Below, one piece after another: positions 1-7,276 of a stretch of DNA of 11,639 nt (its first letter is position 1; every line of letters begins with the position of its first letter). Source of the DNA: an uncultured Acidimicrobiaceae bacterium (GTDB taxonomy: Bacteria > Actinomycetota > Acidimicrobiia > Acidimicrobiales > MedAcidi-G1); the NCBI GenBank assembly GCA_913054115.1, contig CAJXIS010000033.1:1-11639 (forward strand). Reading direction: 5' to 3'. Position numbers and translations under genes: made by a program. The notes under the pieces are model-generated. The model was not told where the DNA came from and did no database searches. It saw only the letters and a list, made by a program, of their open reading frames with translations.

Positions 1-2380
1 GGACTCCGGTCGCCATCCGACCCTGGAGCGAGATCTCGGCGGCCGGAACCCGGATGATCACCCCTCCGGTGCTCACGATGAACACGTGGTCCTCTTCGGA
101 AACGACGACCGCCCCTGCAACCGATCCCCGGTCATCGGTGGTGCGGATGCCCCGTATGCCGAGCCCAGCCCGGTGCCTGGTCGGGAACGCATCGAGCTCG
201 GTCCGCTTGCCGAACCCCTCGGCGCTGAGGTGCAGCACCGTGCACCCCGGGCGGACCACGGCGCATGAGGCGAGTTCGTCGCCGCCACGGAACTTCATGC
301 CGATCACACCGGCGACATTCCGGCCCATCGGTCGGACGTCGTGTTCGGAGAAGCGCAACGTCTGTCCGGACCGGGAGATCAGCAGGATCTCGTCGTCGCC
401 GTTCGTGGGGACGACCTCGACGACCTCGTCGCCGTCCTTGAGCCTGATGGCGATCAAGCCGGCCCGCAGCGACGAGTCGTAGGCGGTGAACCTGGTCTTC
501 TTGACCCGCCCGGTGCGTGTGGCGAAGAACAGGAACCGGTGGGTCTCGTAGTCGCGGGTGTCGATGACCGCCTGGATCCGCTCATCGGGTTGCAGGGGAA
601 GCAGGTTGACGACCGCCGTCCCCCGGGCGGTGCGACCGGCCATCGGCACCTCGTGGGCCTTGAGCCGGTAGACGCGCCCGCGGGTCGAGAAGAACAACAG
701 GTAGGCATGGGCCGAGGTGTGGATCAGGTGGGCGACGGCGTCCTCGTCTTTGAGGCGGGTGCCGGCGACCCCACGGCCACCTCGACCCTGGGCGCGGAAC
801 TCGGAGACCGCCGTGGTCTTCACGTAGCCGGCGGTGCTCATGGTGAAGACGAGCTCCTCGTCGTCGATCAGGTCCTCGATGTCGAGGTCCCCGGGGTCGT
901 ACACGAACTCGCTGCGCCTCGGGTTGGCGAATCGGCCTCTCAACTCGGACAGTTCGTCCTTGAGCACGCCACGGAGACGGGCCTCGTCGGCGAGGATCGC
1001 CTCGAGTTCGGTGACCACGACGACCAGCTCTGCGAGCCGTTCCTCGAGGTTGGTCCGACCGAGTCGGGTGAGGCGGACGAGCTGCATGTCGAGGATGTGG
1101 TTCGCCTGGACCTCCGAGAACCCGAAGGGGTCGGCCATGAGGCCCTCGCGGGCGGCGGACCGGTCTGCGGACCCACGGATGAGGGCGATGATGTCGTCGA
1201 TCGCACCCAGCGCCGCAAGGAGGCCCTCGGTGAGGTGCGCCTCCGACCTGGCCTTTTCCAGGCGGAACTCGCTGCGCCGACGCAGCACCTCGATCTGGTG
1301 GACCACATAGGCGTCGAGGAGGTCTCGCAGGTTCAGCGTGCGGGGGATGCCGTCGACCAGCGCCACGGCGTTGACCGAGAACGTCGTCTGCAGTGGCGTC
1401 CGCTTGAAGAGGTTGTTCAGGATCACGAGCGCCGGTGCATCCCGCTTGAGGGTGATGACGATGCGGGTCATGCCCTGTGCCGACTCGTCGTTGACGTCGG
1501 CGATGCCCTCGATCTCGCGACTGTCCACGAGATCGCGGATCTTGGCCATGATCTGGTTGGGGCTGGCCTGGTAGGGAAGCTCCGACACGATGATGCGGGT
1601 GCTGCGCGGGCCTTCCTCGATATCGGTCCGGGCTCGCATGCGAATCGTGCCCCGCCCGGTGCGGTAGGCGTCGGCGATCCCGGCCCGACCGAGGATCAGC
1701 GCCCCGGACGGGAAATCGGGTCCGGGCAGATGCTGCATCAAGTCGTCGGGTGTGGCCTCCGGATGGTCGATGAGGTGCAGCGTGGCATCGATGACCTCGC
1801 CCAGGTTGTGGGTCGGGATGTTGGTGGCCATGCCGACCGCGATCCCCTGGCTGCCGTTGACGAGCAGGTTCGGAAACCGCGCCGGGAGGAGTTCGGGTTC
1901 GGAGAACTCGCCCGAGTAGTTGTCGACGAAGTCGACGGTGTCCTCGTCGATGCCGTCGAGCAGGGCGAGGGCGATGGGATCGAGTCGACATTCGGTGTAG
2001 CGGGCGGCAGCAGCCGAGTCGTCCGGCGAATAGCCGAAGTTGCCCTTCGGGTGCACCAGGGGGTGCCGCAAGCTGAAGTTCTGGGCCATGCGCACGAGGG
2101 CGTCGTAGATGGCCTGGTCGCCGTGCGGGTGGTACTTGCCCATGACCTCGCCGGTCACCCGTGCGCATTTCATGGTGGGGCGATCGGGGCGGGCGCCGAG
2201 GTCGTACATGCCCCAGAGGATCCGGCGGTGGACGGGCTTGAGGCCGTCGCGGGCGTCGGGCAGGGCCCGGGCCACGATGACGGACATGGCGTAGTCCAGG
2301 AAGGACTGCTCCATCTCCTCCTGGATCTCGATCGGTTCGATCGAACCCCCGGGGGTTTCCTCTGGTTGCGTGTCGGTCAT
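1..2380 (-). CDS. gyrA: DNA gyrase subunit A (3' end outside the window)
   Basis: Breakage-reunion subunit of DNA gyrase, which with GyrB forms the A2B2 enzyme that introduces negative supercoils using ATP. About 793 codons are present from the ATG at 2380; the family is usually 800–860 residues, so only the last part of the C-terminal domain is missing. The N-terminus reads IEIQEEMEQSFLDYAMSVIV, typical of the family. The catalytic tyrosine is Tyr128 in ARYTECR (codon 1997–1999). The quinolone-determining loop reads HPHGDQAIYD with Gln89 at the position of E. coli Ser83. The GyrA-box is QGRGGRG (Q531–G537), which marks a gyrase rather than topoisomerase IV, and is followed by repeated beta-pinwheel blades. 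The start lies 33 bases after the gyrB stop with no convincing ribosome binding site, so it is probably co-transcribed with gyrB. Some residues look ParC-like, but the GyrA-box and gene context settle the call. Confidence 0.97.
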   Translation of the reverse strand, partial: MTDTQPEETPGGSIEPIEIQEEMEQSFLDYAMSVIVARALPDARDGLKPVHRRILWGMYDLGARPDRPTMKCARVTGEVMGKYHPHGDQAIYDALVRMAQNFSLRHPLVHPKGNFGYSPDDSAAAARYTECRLDPIALALLDGIDEDTVDFVDNYSGEFSEPELLPARFPNLLVNGSQGIAVGMATNIPTHNLGEVIDATLHLIDHPEATPDDLMQHLPGPDFPSGALILGRAGIADAYRTGRGTIRMRARTDIEEGPRSTRIIVSELPYQASPNQIMAKIRDLVDSREIEGIADVNDESAQGMTRIVITLKRDAPALVILNNLFKRTPLQTTFSVNAVALVDGIPRTLNLRDLLDAYVVHQIEVLRRRSEFRLEKARSEAHLTEGLLAALGAIDDIIALIRGSADRSAAREGLMADPFGFSEVQANHILDMQLVRLTRLGRTNLEERLAELVVVVTELEAILADEARLRGVLKDELSELRGRFANPRRSEFVYDPGDLDIEDLIDDEELVFTMSTAGYVKTTAVSEFRAQGRGGRGVAGTRLKDEDAVAHLIHTSAHAYLLFFSTRGRVYRLKAHEVPMAGRTARGTAVVNLLPLQPDERIQAVIDTRDYETHRFLFFATRTGRVKKTRFTAYDSSLRAGLIAIRLKDGDEVVEVVPTNGDDEILLISRSGQTLRFSEHDVRPMGRNVAGVIGMKFRGGDELASCAVVRPGCTVLHLSAEGFGKRTELDAFPTRHRAGLGIRGIRTTDDRGSVAGAVVVSEEDHVFIVSTGGVIIRVPAAEISLQGRMATGV

Positions 2381-2413
2381 GCGCGGCGTGGGCCGATCTG
2401 GCGGTGAGCCGGG

Positions 2414-4339
2414 TCAGATGTCGAGGAAGCGGACATCGTGGGCGTTGGTCTGGATGAACCGCTTGCGGCTCTCGACGTCGCTCCCCATCAGGGTGGAGAA
2501 CACCTCGTCGGCGATCGTCGAGGCCTCGACCGCGACCTGCAGCAGGGTGCGGGTCGTCAGGTTCATCGTGGTCTCGCGGAGTTCGTCGAAGTCCATCTCG
2601 CCGAGGCCCTTGAGGCGTTGAAACTCCCGCTTGTGCCCCGGGTTCTGCACGAGGAACGCTTCCTTGGCGTGGTCGTCTTTGAGGTAGACCTTTTCACGTC
2701 CGACGATCGTCGAGTAGAGCGGCGGTTGGGCGATGTAGACGTGGCCCTTGACGACCAGCGCCTCCATCTGGCGGTAGAAGAACGTCAGCAGCAGGGTGCG
2801 GATGTGGCTGCCGTCCACGTCGGCATCACACAGCAGGATCACCTTGTGGTAGCGGATGCGATCAACGTCGAACTCGTTGCCGTAGCCGCCGCCGATGGCC
2901 TGGATCAGCGTCTGGATCTCGGTGTTGTCCAGCATCCGGTCGGGTCGTGCCCGTTCGACGTTGAGGATCTTGCCGCGGATCGGCAGGATCGCCATGGTGC
3001 GGGGGTCACGGGCCTGGACGGCTGAACCGCCGGCGGAATCGCCTTCGACGATGAAGAGCTCGCATTCGCGTGGATCCCGGGACGCACAGTCCTTGAGCTT
3101 GTCCGGCATGCCGGCCCCGTCGAGCGCAGACTTGCGACGGGCCGAACGACGGGCGTCCTGGGCGGCAACACGTGCCCGCTGGGCATTGAGCGCCTTCTGG
3201 GCGATGCGCTTGGCCTCGGACGGGTGCTCCTCGAACCATTCGCCGAGCCCGTCGTTGGTGGCCCGCTGGACGAGTGACCGGATCGAGACGTTGCCGAGCT
3301 TGGACTTGGTCTGGCCTTCGAACTGGGGGTCGACCAGCCGCACGCTGATGATGGCGGTGAGGCCCTCGCGGATGTCCTCGCCCTGGAAGTTGTCGACGCC
3401 GTTTTTCAGCAGGCCCTTGCCGCGGGCGTACTTGTTGAGCGAAGCGGTGAGGGCGCTGCGGAAGCCCTCTTCGTGCATGCCCCCCTCGATCGTGTTGATG
3501 CCGTTTGCGAAGGAGTGCAGGCCGTCGGTGTTGAACCCGGTGTTCCACTGGAAGGCGACCTCGATCTCCTGGTCGTCCTCCTGCTGTTCGTAGTAGCCGA
3601 CGGTCGAGAACAGCGACTCCTTCGAGGCGTTCACGTGGGCGACGAAGTCGCGGATGCCGCCCTCGTAGCAGAAGGAATGCTCGGTGGGTTCGTCCACGCG
3701 TTCGTCGCGGACCCGGATCTCGAGGCCACGGTTGAGGAACGCCATCATCTGGAACCGTTCGAGCAGCGTCTGCAGTCGGAAGGTGGTTTCGTCGAAGATG
3801 ACCGGGTCGGGCCAGAACCTGACGGTGGTGCCCGTCCGGCCCTCGGGCGACGGGCCGATCTCGGCGAGCCGGGTCTGGAGTTGTCCACCGTCGACGAAGT
3901 CCATGTAGTGGCGGGCCCCTTCGCGGTCGATCTCGACCTCGACCAGTGCCGAGAGGGCATTGACGACCGAGACGCCCACGCCGTGGAGTCCGCCGGAGAT
4001 CTTGTAGCCGTCGCCACCGAACTTGCCCCCGGCGTGGAGGATCGTGAGGACGACCTCGGCGGCGGTCAGCTCCTCGAACTGGGGATGGCGGTCGACGGGG
4101 ATGCCGCGACCGTCGTCGCTCACCTCGCACCCGCCGTCGGCGAGGAGCCGAACCCGGATGATCGAGCAGTGGCCGGCCATGGCCTCGTCGACGCTGTTGT
4201 CGACGACCTCCCAGACGAGATGGTGGAGGCCCGTCGGACCGGTTGACCCGATGTACATGCCCGGCCGTTTCCGGACCGCCTCGAGGCCCTCGAGGACGGT
4301 GATGTCGGCGGCGCTGTAGGAGGTACCGGCGCTCGTCAT
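2414..4339 (-). CDS. gyrB: DNA gyrase subunit B
   Basis: ATPase subunit of gyrase, partner of GyrA; 641 residues, normal for actinobacteria, without the large insertion of the E. coli protein. Domains in order: a GHKL ATPase (about 10–220) with catalytic Glu44 in WEVVDNSVDEA, the Mg/ATP motif SDDGRGIP (74–81) and the lid GGKFGGDGYKISGGLHGVG (104–122); a transducer domain with QTKSKLGN, in which Lys345 should contact the ATP gamma-phosphate; a TOPRIM domain with EGDSAGG (Glu432) and DADVDG (505–510) binding Mg; and a C-terminal tail ending in NAHDVRFLDI. The ATG at 4339 is the only start that keeps the usual short N-terminus before YSAADITVLEGLEAVRKRPGMYIG. The sequence before it is poor in Shine-Dalgarno character. 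It is first in a gyrB–gyrA unit, 217 bases beyond dciA, with its own candidate promoter. No inactivating change is visible. Confidence 0.98.
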   Translation of the reverse strand: MTSAGTSYSAADITVLEGLEAVRKRPGMYIGSTGPTGLHHLVWEVVDNSVDEAMAGHCSIIRVRLLADGGCEVSDDGRGIPVDRHPQFEELTAAEVVLTILHAGGKFGGDGYKISGGLHGVGVSVVNALSALVEVEIDREGARHYMDFVDGGQLQTRLAEIGPSPEGRTGTTVRFWPDPVIFDETTFRLQTLLERFQMMAFLNRGLEIRVRDERVDEPTEHSFCYEGGIRDFVAHVNASKESLFSTVGYYEQQEDDQEIEVAFQWNTGFNTDGLHSFANGINTIEGGMHEEGFRSALTASLNKYARGKGLLKNGVDNFQGEDIREGLTAIISVRLVDPQFEGQTKSKLGNVSIRSLVQRATNDGLGEWFEEHPSEAKRIAQKALNAQRARVAAQDARRSARRKSALDGAGMPDKLKDCASRDPRECELFIVEGDSAGGSAVQARDPRTMAILPIRGKILNVERARPDRMLDNTEIQTLIQAIGGGYGNEFDVDRIRYHKVILLCDADVDGSHIRTLLLTFFYRQMEALVVKGHVYIAQPPLYSTIVGREKVYLKDDHAKEAFLVQNPGHKREFQRLKGLGEMDFDELRETTMNLTTRTLLQVAVEASTIADEVFSTLMGSDVESRKRFIQTNAHDVRFLDI

Positions 4340-4403
4340 CGACGGGTTCCGGCGGTGGGGACTGGCCCAGTTGGCCGGAAGCGGGAAAAGCCCGTTGTGC
4401 GGA

Positions 4404-4433
4404 AGTATCTGGTGTTGTAAAACCGCAGGTCAG
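4404..4433 (-). promoter_or_regulatory. Candidate gyrB–gyrA promoter
   Basis: On the minus strand, CTGACC (4433–4428) and GATACT (4409–4404) are 18 bases apart; each matches four of six bases of the TTGACA and TATAAT consensus. Initiation would fall near 4397, giving a leader of about 58 bases. The non-coding stretch 4340–4556 otherwise holds a second possible -10 (TAGACT, about 4454–4459, without a good -35) and an inverted repeat at 4493–4531. Gyrase promoters are often supercoiling-sensitive, but nothing here demonstrates that. Confidence 0.35.
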
Positions 4434-4492
4434 AGGGCATGTTCACGACCCCCCAAGTCTACCAGTCGGACCCCCGGATCAGCCGCTTATGA

Positions 4493-4531
4493 CCTGCCAT
4501 CCGCGAGCCATTTCCGTCGGTCCCTGGCAGG
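4493..4531. repeat. Inverted repeat between dciA and gyrB
   Basis: CCTGCCA (4493–4499) and TGGCAGG (4525–4531) are perfect 7-base arms around a 25-base loop, just past the dciA stop. There is no T-run behind the stem in the minus-strand direction, so it is not a standard intrinsic terminator. It could end the dnaN–recF–dciA transcript weakly, act on the RNA, or be chance. Confidence 0.35.
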
Positions 4532-4556
4532 CGTGGTCGGGCACCTCGGAGCCGGG

Positions 4557-4880
4557 TCAGATGGCGTCCTTCGGGGCCACCCGGGCGGTCACGGAGGTGA
4601 TCCTCCCGGGCCCGACCAGCGCCTCGATCCGGGTCAGGAGTTGCTGCTCGAGCCAGCCCAGTTGGCTGGCCCAGGCCGGGTCGTCGACACGGATCACGAG
4701 TTCCGATCCCCGGACCGCCACGGCCACGATCCGGCTCGCGAGCTGTGGTCCGACGATGTCGGGCCAGGCATCGACGATGGTGGTCGTGGCGTCGATCTCG
4801 GGGGCTCCCATGCCGGCCATGAGGCGTTCGAGGGTCCGTCGGATCGGCACCGGGGATCCCTCCCGGCCCGGACGGGTCAC
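4557..4880 (-). CDS. dciA: DciA-family helicase loader (DUF721)
   Basis: A 107-residue DUF721 protein. Family members (DciA, first assigned to the M. tuberculosis gene between recF and gyrB) interact with the replicative helicase DnaB and support its loading in bacteria that lack DnaC or DnaI. The diagnostic core is present: a tryptophan and glycine segment WPDIVGPQLASRI (about 39–51), an alternating strand VAVRGSELVIRV, and the AWASQLGWLEQQLLTRI helix (about 69–85). This KH-like core fills almost the whole protein; the long N-terminal extension I remember in the mycobacterial homologue is missing. The start is GTG (4880–4878), overlapping the recF stop as GTGA, which suggests translational coupling. 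A G-rich run just before it may serve as ribosome binding site. The context fits a replication role. Assignment by family and synteny is firm; loader activity is inferred. Confidence 0.88.
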   Translation of the reverse strand: MTRPGREGSPVPIRRTLERLMAGMGAPEIDATTTIVDAWPDIVGPQLASRIVAVAVRGSELVIRVDDPAWASQLGWLEQQLLTRIEALVGPGRITSVTARVAPKDAI

Positions 4881-5971
4881 TCCCCCGCCCCCGAGTCCGC
4901 GACGACCTTCCCTGCGTCCATGTGCAGCACGCGGTCCGCGTCGATGCCGACCGGCAACGTGCCGGCAGCGGTGATCAATACCTGGGTGGATGGCAACAGG
5001 TCGATCAGGCGGCCCGCCCGGCCCAGGTCGAGTTCGGAGAACACGTCATCGAGGATGATCACCGGTTCAGTGCCGAGTCGTTCGCCGAGGATGCGGTGGC
5101 CCCCGAGGCGGAGCGCCAGTGCCAGCGACCGCTGCTCACCCTGCGAGGCGTGTGTGCGCGACGGCAGGCCGTCGAGGACGATGAGCAGGTCGTCCCGGTG
5201 CGGACCGACCGTGCTGACACCTCGCCGAATGTCGTCCCTGCGGGCAGCCGTGAGGGCGGGGCCCAATCCGCCATCGAGCCAACTCGACGCATAGTCGAGG
5301 GTCGCGGCACGTGCGCCATCACCCAGGGCGTCGATGACACCGGCGACCTCGGGCCGGAGCAGCGCCACCAGGTCCCGGCGTGCCAACCCCAACTCGTCAC
5401 CGACACCCGCCAACTTGTCGTCCCAGACGTCGAGCGTCGACGTGATCTCCGGTGAGGCGCGCCCTCCGGCCTGTCGCAGCAGAGCGTTGCGCTGTCGAAG
5501 GATGCGTTCGAGGTCGCTGACGAGGCCGTGGTTGCGGGGATGCCAGGCAACCAGCAGGTCGTCGAGGTAGCGCCGCCGTCCCGAGGGACCCCCCTTGACG
5601 AGGTCGAGGTCGTCCGGACCGAAGACGGTGACGACGAGGTGGCCGAGGAGGTCGCGTAGCCGGTTCACCCGATTGCGGTTCACCTGCATCCGGTTGCGAC
5701 CCGAGACGACGAGTTCCACGTCCAGAAGCGTCGTGCGGCCCCCGTTGTCGACCTCGATGCGCAGGACCGCACTGGTGGCACCTGCACGGACGAGGGCCTC
5801 CGTGGGTGCTCCCCGGAATGACGAGCCTGTGGCCACCCAGGCGATCGCCTCGACGAGGTTGGTCTTGCCCTGGCCGTTGTCACCCACGACGGCGATGCGG
5901 CCGTCGCCCAGTTCCAGGTCGATGTCGACCAGGTTCCGGAAGTCGACGACTGAAAGTCGCCGCACCGGCAT
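4877..5971 (-). CDS. recF: DNA replication and repair protein RecF
   Basis: SMC/ABC-type ATPase of the RecFOR pathway, which helps load RecA at single-strand gaps and stalled forks. It has 364 residues, normal length. It shows Walker A GDNGQGKTN (30–38, Lys36), the family segment FGPDDLDLVKGGPSGRRRYLD (118–138), GPHRDDL (257–263), the ABC signature SQGEQRSLALALRL (276–289), Walker B VIILDD (304–309) and the D-loop SELD (312–315). All catalytic elements are intact. The ATG at 5971 gives the usual MPVRRLSVVDFRNL opening, in which the first strand begins immediately. It lies 13 bases after the dnaN stop without a clear ribosome binding site, so translation probably depends on ribosomes leaving dnaN. 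Its stop overlaps the dciA start. Confidence 0.97.
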   Translation of the reverse strand: MPVRRLSVVDFRNLVDIDLELGDGRIAVVGDNGQGKTNLVEAIAWVATGSSFRGAPTEALVRAGATSAVLRIEVDNGGRTTLLDVELVVSGRNRMQVNRNRVNRLRDLLGHLVVTVFGPDDLDLVKGGPSGRRRYLDDLLVAWHPRNHGLVSDLERILRQRNALLRQAGGRASPEITSTLDVWDDKLAGVGDELGLARRDLVALLRPEVAGVIDALGDGARAATLDYASSWLDGGLGPALTAARRDDIRRGVSTVGPHRDDLLIVLDGLPSRTHASQGEQRSLALALRLGGHRILGERLGTEPVIILDDVFSELDLGRAGRLIDLLPSTQVLITAAGTLPVGIDADRVLHMDAGKVVADSGAGE

Positions 5972-5984
5972 CGGTCGGGCCGGT

Positions 5985-7079
5985 CTAGGAGACCCGGACC
6001 GGCATCAGCAGATAGAGGAAGTTCGAGTCCTCCATGCCGCGGATGACAGCCGGCTTGAGCGCATCACATGTCTCGAGGCGGAGCTCCTCGTCGGGACACA
6101 CTTCGAGCCCCTGGATCAGGAAGGTCGGGTTGAACGCCACGGTGAGGTCTTCGCCTTCGTATCGGGCATCGACCGTCTCCTGGGCCTGGCCGATGTCCTG
6201 GGTGATGGCGATGAGTTCGAGTCCGTCGCTGCTCATGACGAGACGGACCGGCGTGTTGTCCGTTGCCAGAAGCCGGACGCGGCGTAGGGCATCGAGCATG
6301 TCGTCCCGCTCGACGACCAGGGAGTTCGGGTGGTCGTCGGGGATCAGGCCCCGGTAGTTCGGGTATTCGCCTTCGATCAGGCGGGTCACGATCTGGACGT
6401 CGCCGACGGTGAAGACCGCCTCCCGTTCGCCCAGGCAGATGGTGAGTTCGTCGACGTCTCCGAGGAGGCGACCCACGACCTCGAGTGCCCGGGAGGGGAC
6501 AAGGACCGTCTGGTCACGACTCAGGATGCTCGTCCCCGGGAGGTCGCGCATGGCGAGTCGATAGGAGTCGGTGGCGACGAATCGCAGGCCATCCTCCTCC
6601 GCTGCGAGCAGTACGCCCGTGAGGATCGGTCGACTGTCGTCACCGCTGGCAGCTCCCACGACCTGGTCGAGGGCGGCGGCCACACCCGCAGCCGCCAGGG
6701 TCACCTCGTCGCCGGTGGGTGGTTCGAATCGTGGAAAGTCGTCGGGAACGAGCGTGTGGAGGCTGAAGTTCGATCGCCCCAGGCTCAGGTTGGCCCCCTC
6801 GTCGCCGACAACCACCTCGACCTGCCCGCTGTCGAGGGAATGGACGATGTCGGCTGCCAGTTTCGCCGGTAGGACCGCGACGCCGTCCTCCTGACCACCC
6901 ACCTCGGCGGTTACGCGCACCGTCAGGTCGAGATCGCTGCCTGTCACCGAGAGCGTGTCACCCTCGAGGTGGAGGTGGATGCCGGCGAGGACCTGGAGGG
7001 TGGCGGAACGGGTGGCAGCAGCACGGCTTGCAATGGACAACGCACGATCGAGAACGTCACGTTCACAGCGGAATTTCAC
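5985..7079 (-). CDS. dnaN: DNA polymerase III sliding clamp (beta subunit)
   Basis: Ring-shaped clamp that tethers DNA polymerase III and other clamp-binding proteins to DNA. At 364 residues it is the expected size for three repeated beta-clamp domains of about 120 residues. The N-terminus MKFRCERDVLDRALSIASRAAATRSATLQVLAGIHL matches the family opening, RPILTGVLL and FVATDSYRLAMRDL lie in the second domain, and the C-terminus YLLMPVRVS forms part of the peptide-binding pocket (compare E. coli YVVMPMRL). The start is GTG (7079–7077), chosen because AAGGTGAG lies 6 bases upstream, the best ribosome binding site in the left arm, and because it reproduces the conserved N-terminus. It heads the dnaN–recF–dciA group, behind a 197-base gap after dnaA. 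Confidence 0.97.
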   Translation of the reverse strand: MKFRCERDVLDRALSIASRAAATRSATLQVLAGIHLHLEGDTLSVTGSDLDLTVRVTAEVGGQEDGVAVLPAKLAADIVHSLDSGQVEVVVGDEGANLSLGRSNFSLHTLVPDDFPRFEPPTGDEVTLAAAGVAAALDQVVGAASGDDSRPILTGVLLAAEEDGLRFVATDSYRLAMRDLPGTSILSRDQTVLVPSRALEVVGRLLGDVDELTICLGEREAVFTVGDVQIVTRLIEGEYPNYRGLIPDDHPNSLVVERDDMLDALRRVRLLATDNTPVRLVMSSDGLELIAITQDIGQAQETVDARYEGEDLTVAFNPTFLIQGLEVCPDEELRLETCDALKPAVIRGMEDSNFLYLLMPVRVS

Positions 7080-7085
7080 AGGGCA

Positions 7086-7093
7086 CTCACCTT
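7086..7093 (-). promoter_or_regulatory. dnaN ribosome binding site
   Basis: AAGGTGAG on the minus strand, 6 bases before the GTG at 7079, is a near-consensus Shine-Dalgarno sequence. It decides the non-ATG start and suggests high clamp expression independent of dnaA translation. Confidence 0.8.
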
Positions 7094-7117
7094 CGGCTTT
7101 GCCGGGATCTCATCAGG

Positions 7118-7144
7118 TAGTAGGGAGAGTAGGCGTGTGGATTG
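7118..7144 (-). promoter_or_regulatory. Candidate origin unwinding element (DnaA box plus DnaA-trio-like array)
   Basis: On the minus strand a DnaA-box-like CAATCCACA (7144–7136, two changes from TTATCCACA) is followed by a CGC spacer and five triplets CTA-CTC-TCC-CTA-CTA (7132–7118). Read 3' to 5' on the plus strand these are GAT, GAG, AGG, GAT, GAT. In Bacillus subtilis a box, a GC-rich spacer and 3'-GAT-5' trios form the basal unwinding system, also in the dnaA–dnaN gap. The arrangement and polarity agree; function is inference, and the box is weak. Confidence 0.4.
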
Positions 7145-7276
7145 GGGATGAAGTGGCATTGTCGCAGGTGGGAGTGACATTACGCGTCCACCGTCTGTCC
7201 ACGCGCGCCCACAGCGAGAACCGGCCGGGCAGTCCGGGTGTGGAGAACAACGGGTGCGTCCACAGGTCATCCCCGG

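Larger units (their letters stand above)
7080..7276. other. dnaA–dnaN intergenic region with weak DnaA boxes
   Basis: This 197-base non-coding gap contains DnaA-box-like 9-mers: TTCTCCACA (minus, 7247–7239, one change from TTGTCCACA), GCGTCCACA (plus, 7256–7264, two changes), CTGTCCACG (plus, 7195–7203, two changes) and CAATCCACA (minus, 7144–7136, two changes). In Mycobacterium and Streptomyces oriC lies in this gap, so these boxes may be part of a bipartite origin or control dnaN. I found no convincing dnaN promoter by eye. Confidence 0.5.

Noticed and set aside
341..2407. A 688-codon open frame on the plus strand opposite gyrA (and others opposite gyrB and dnaA)
   Set aside because: Long antisense frames arise from the high GC third-position bias of the real minus-strand genes; the translation is compositionally odd and resembles no family, while the opposite strand encodes complete gyrase motifs.
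4440..4556. Possible tRNA or small RNA gene between dciA and gyrB
   Set aside because: Apart from the CCTGCCA/TGGCAGG pair there is no cloverleaf, no T-loop consensus (GTTCRANNC) and no terminator-like stem with T-run.
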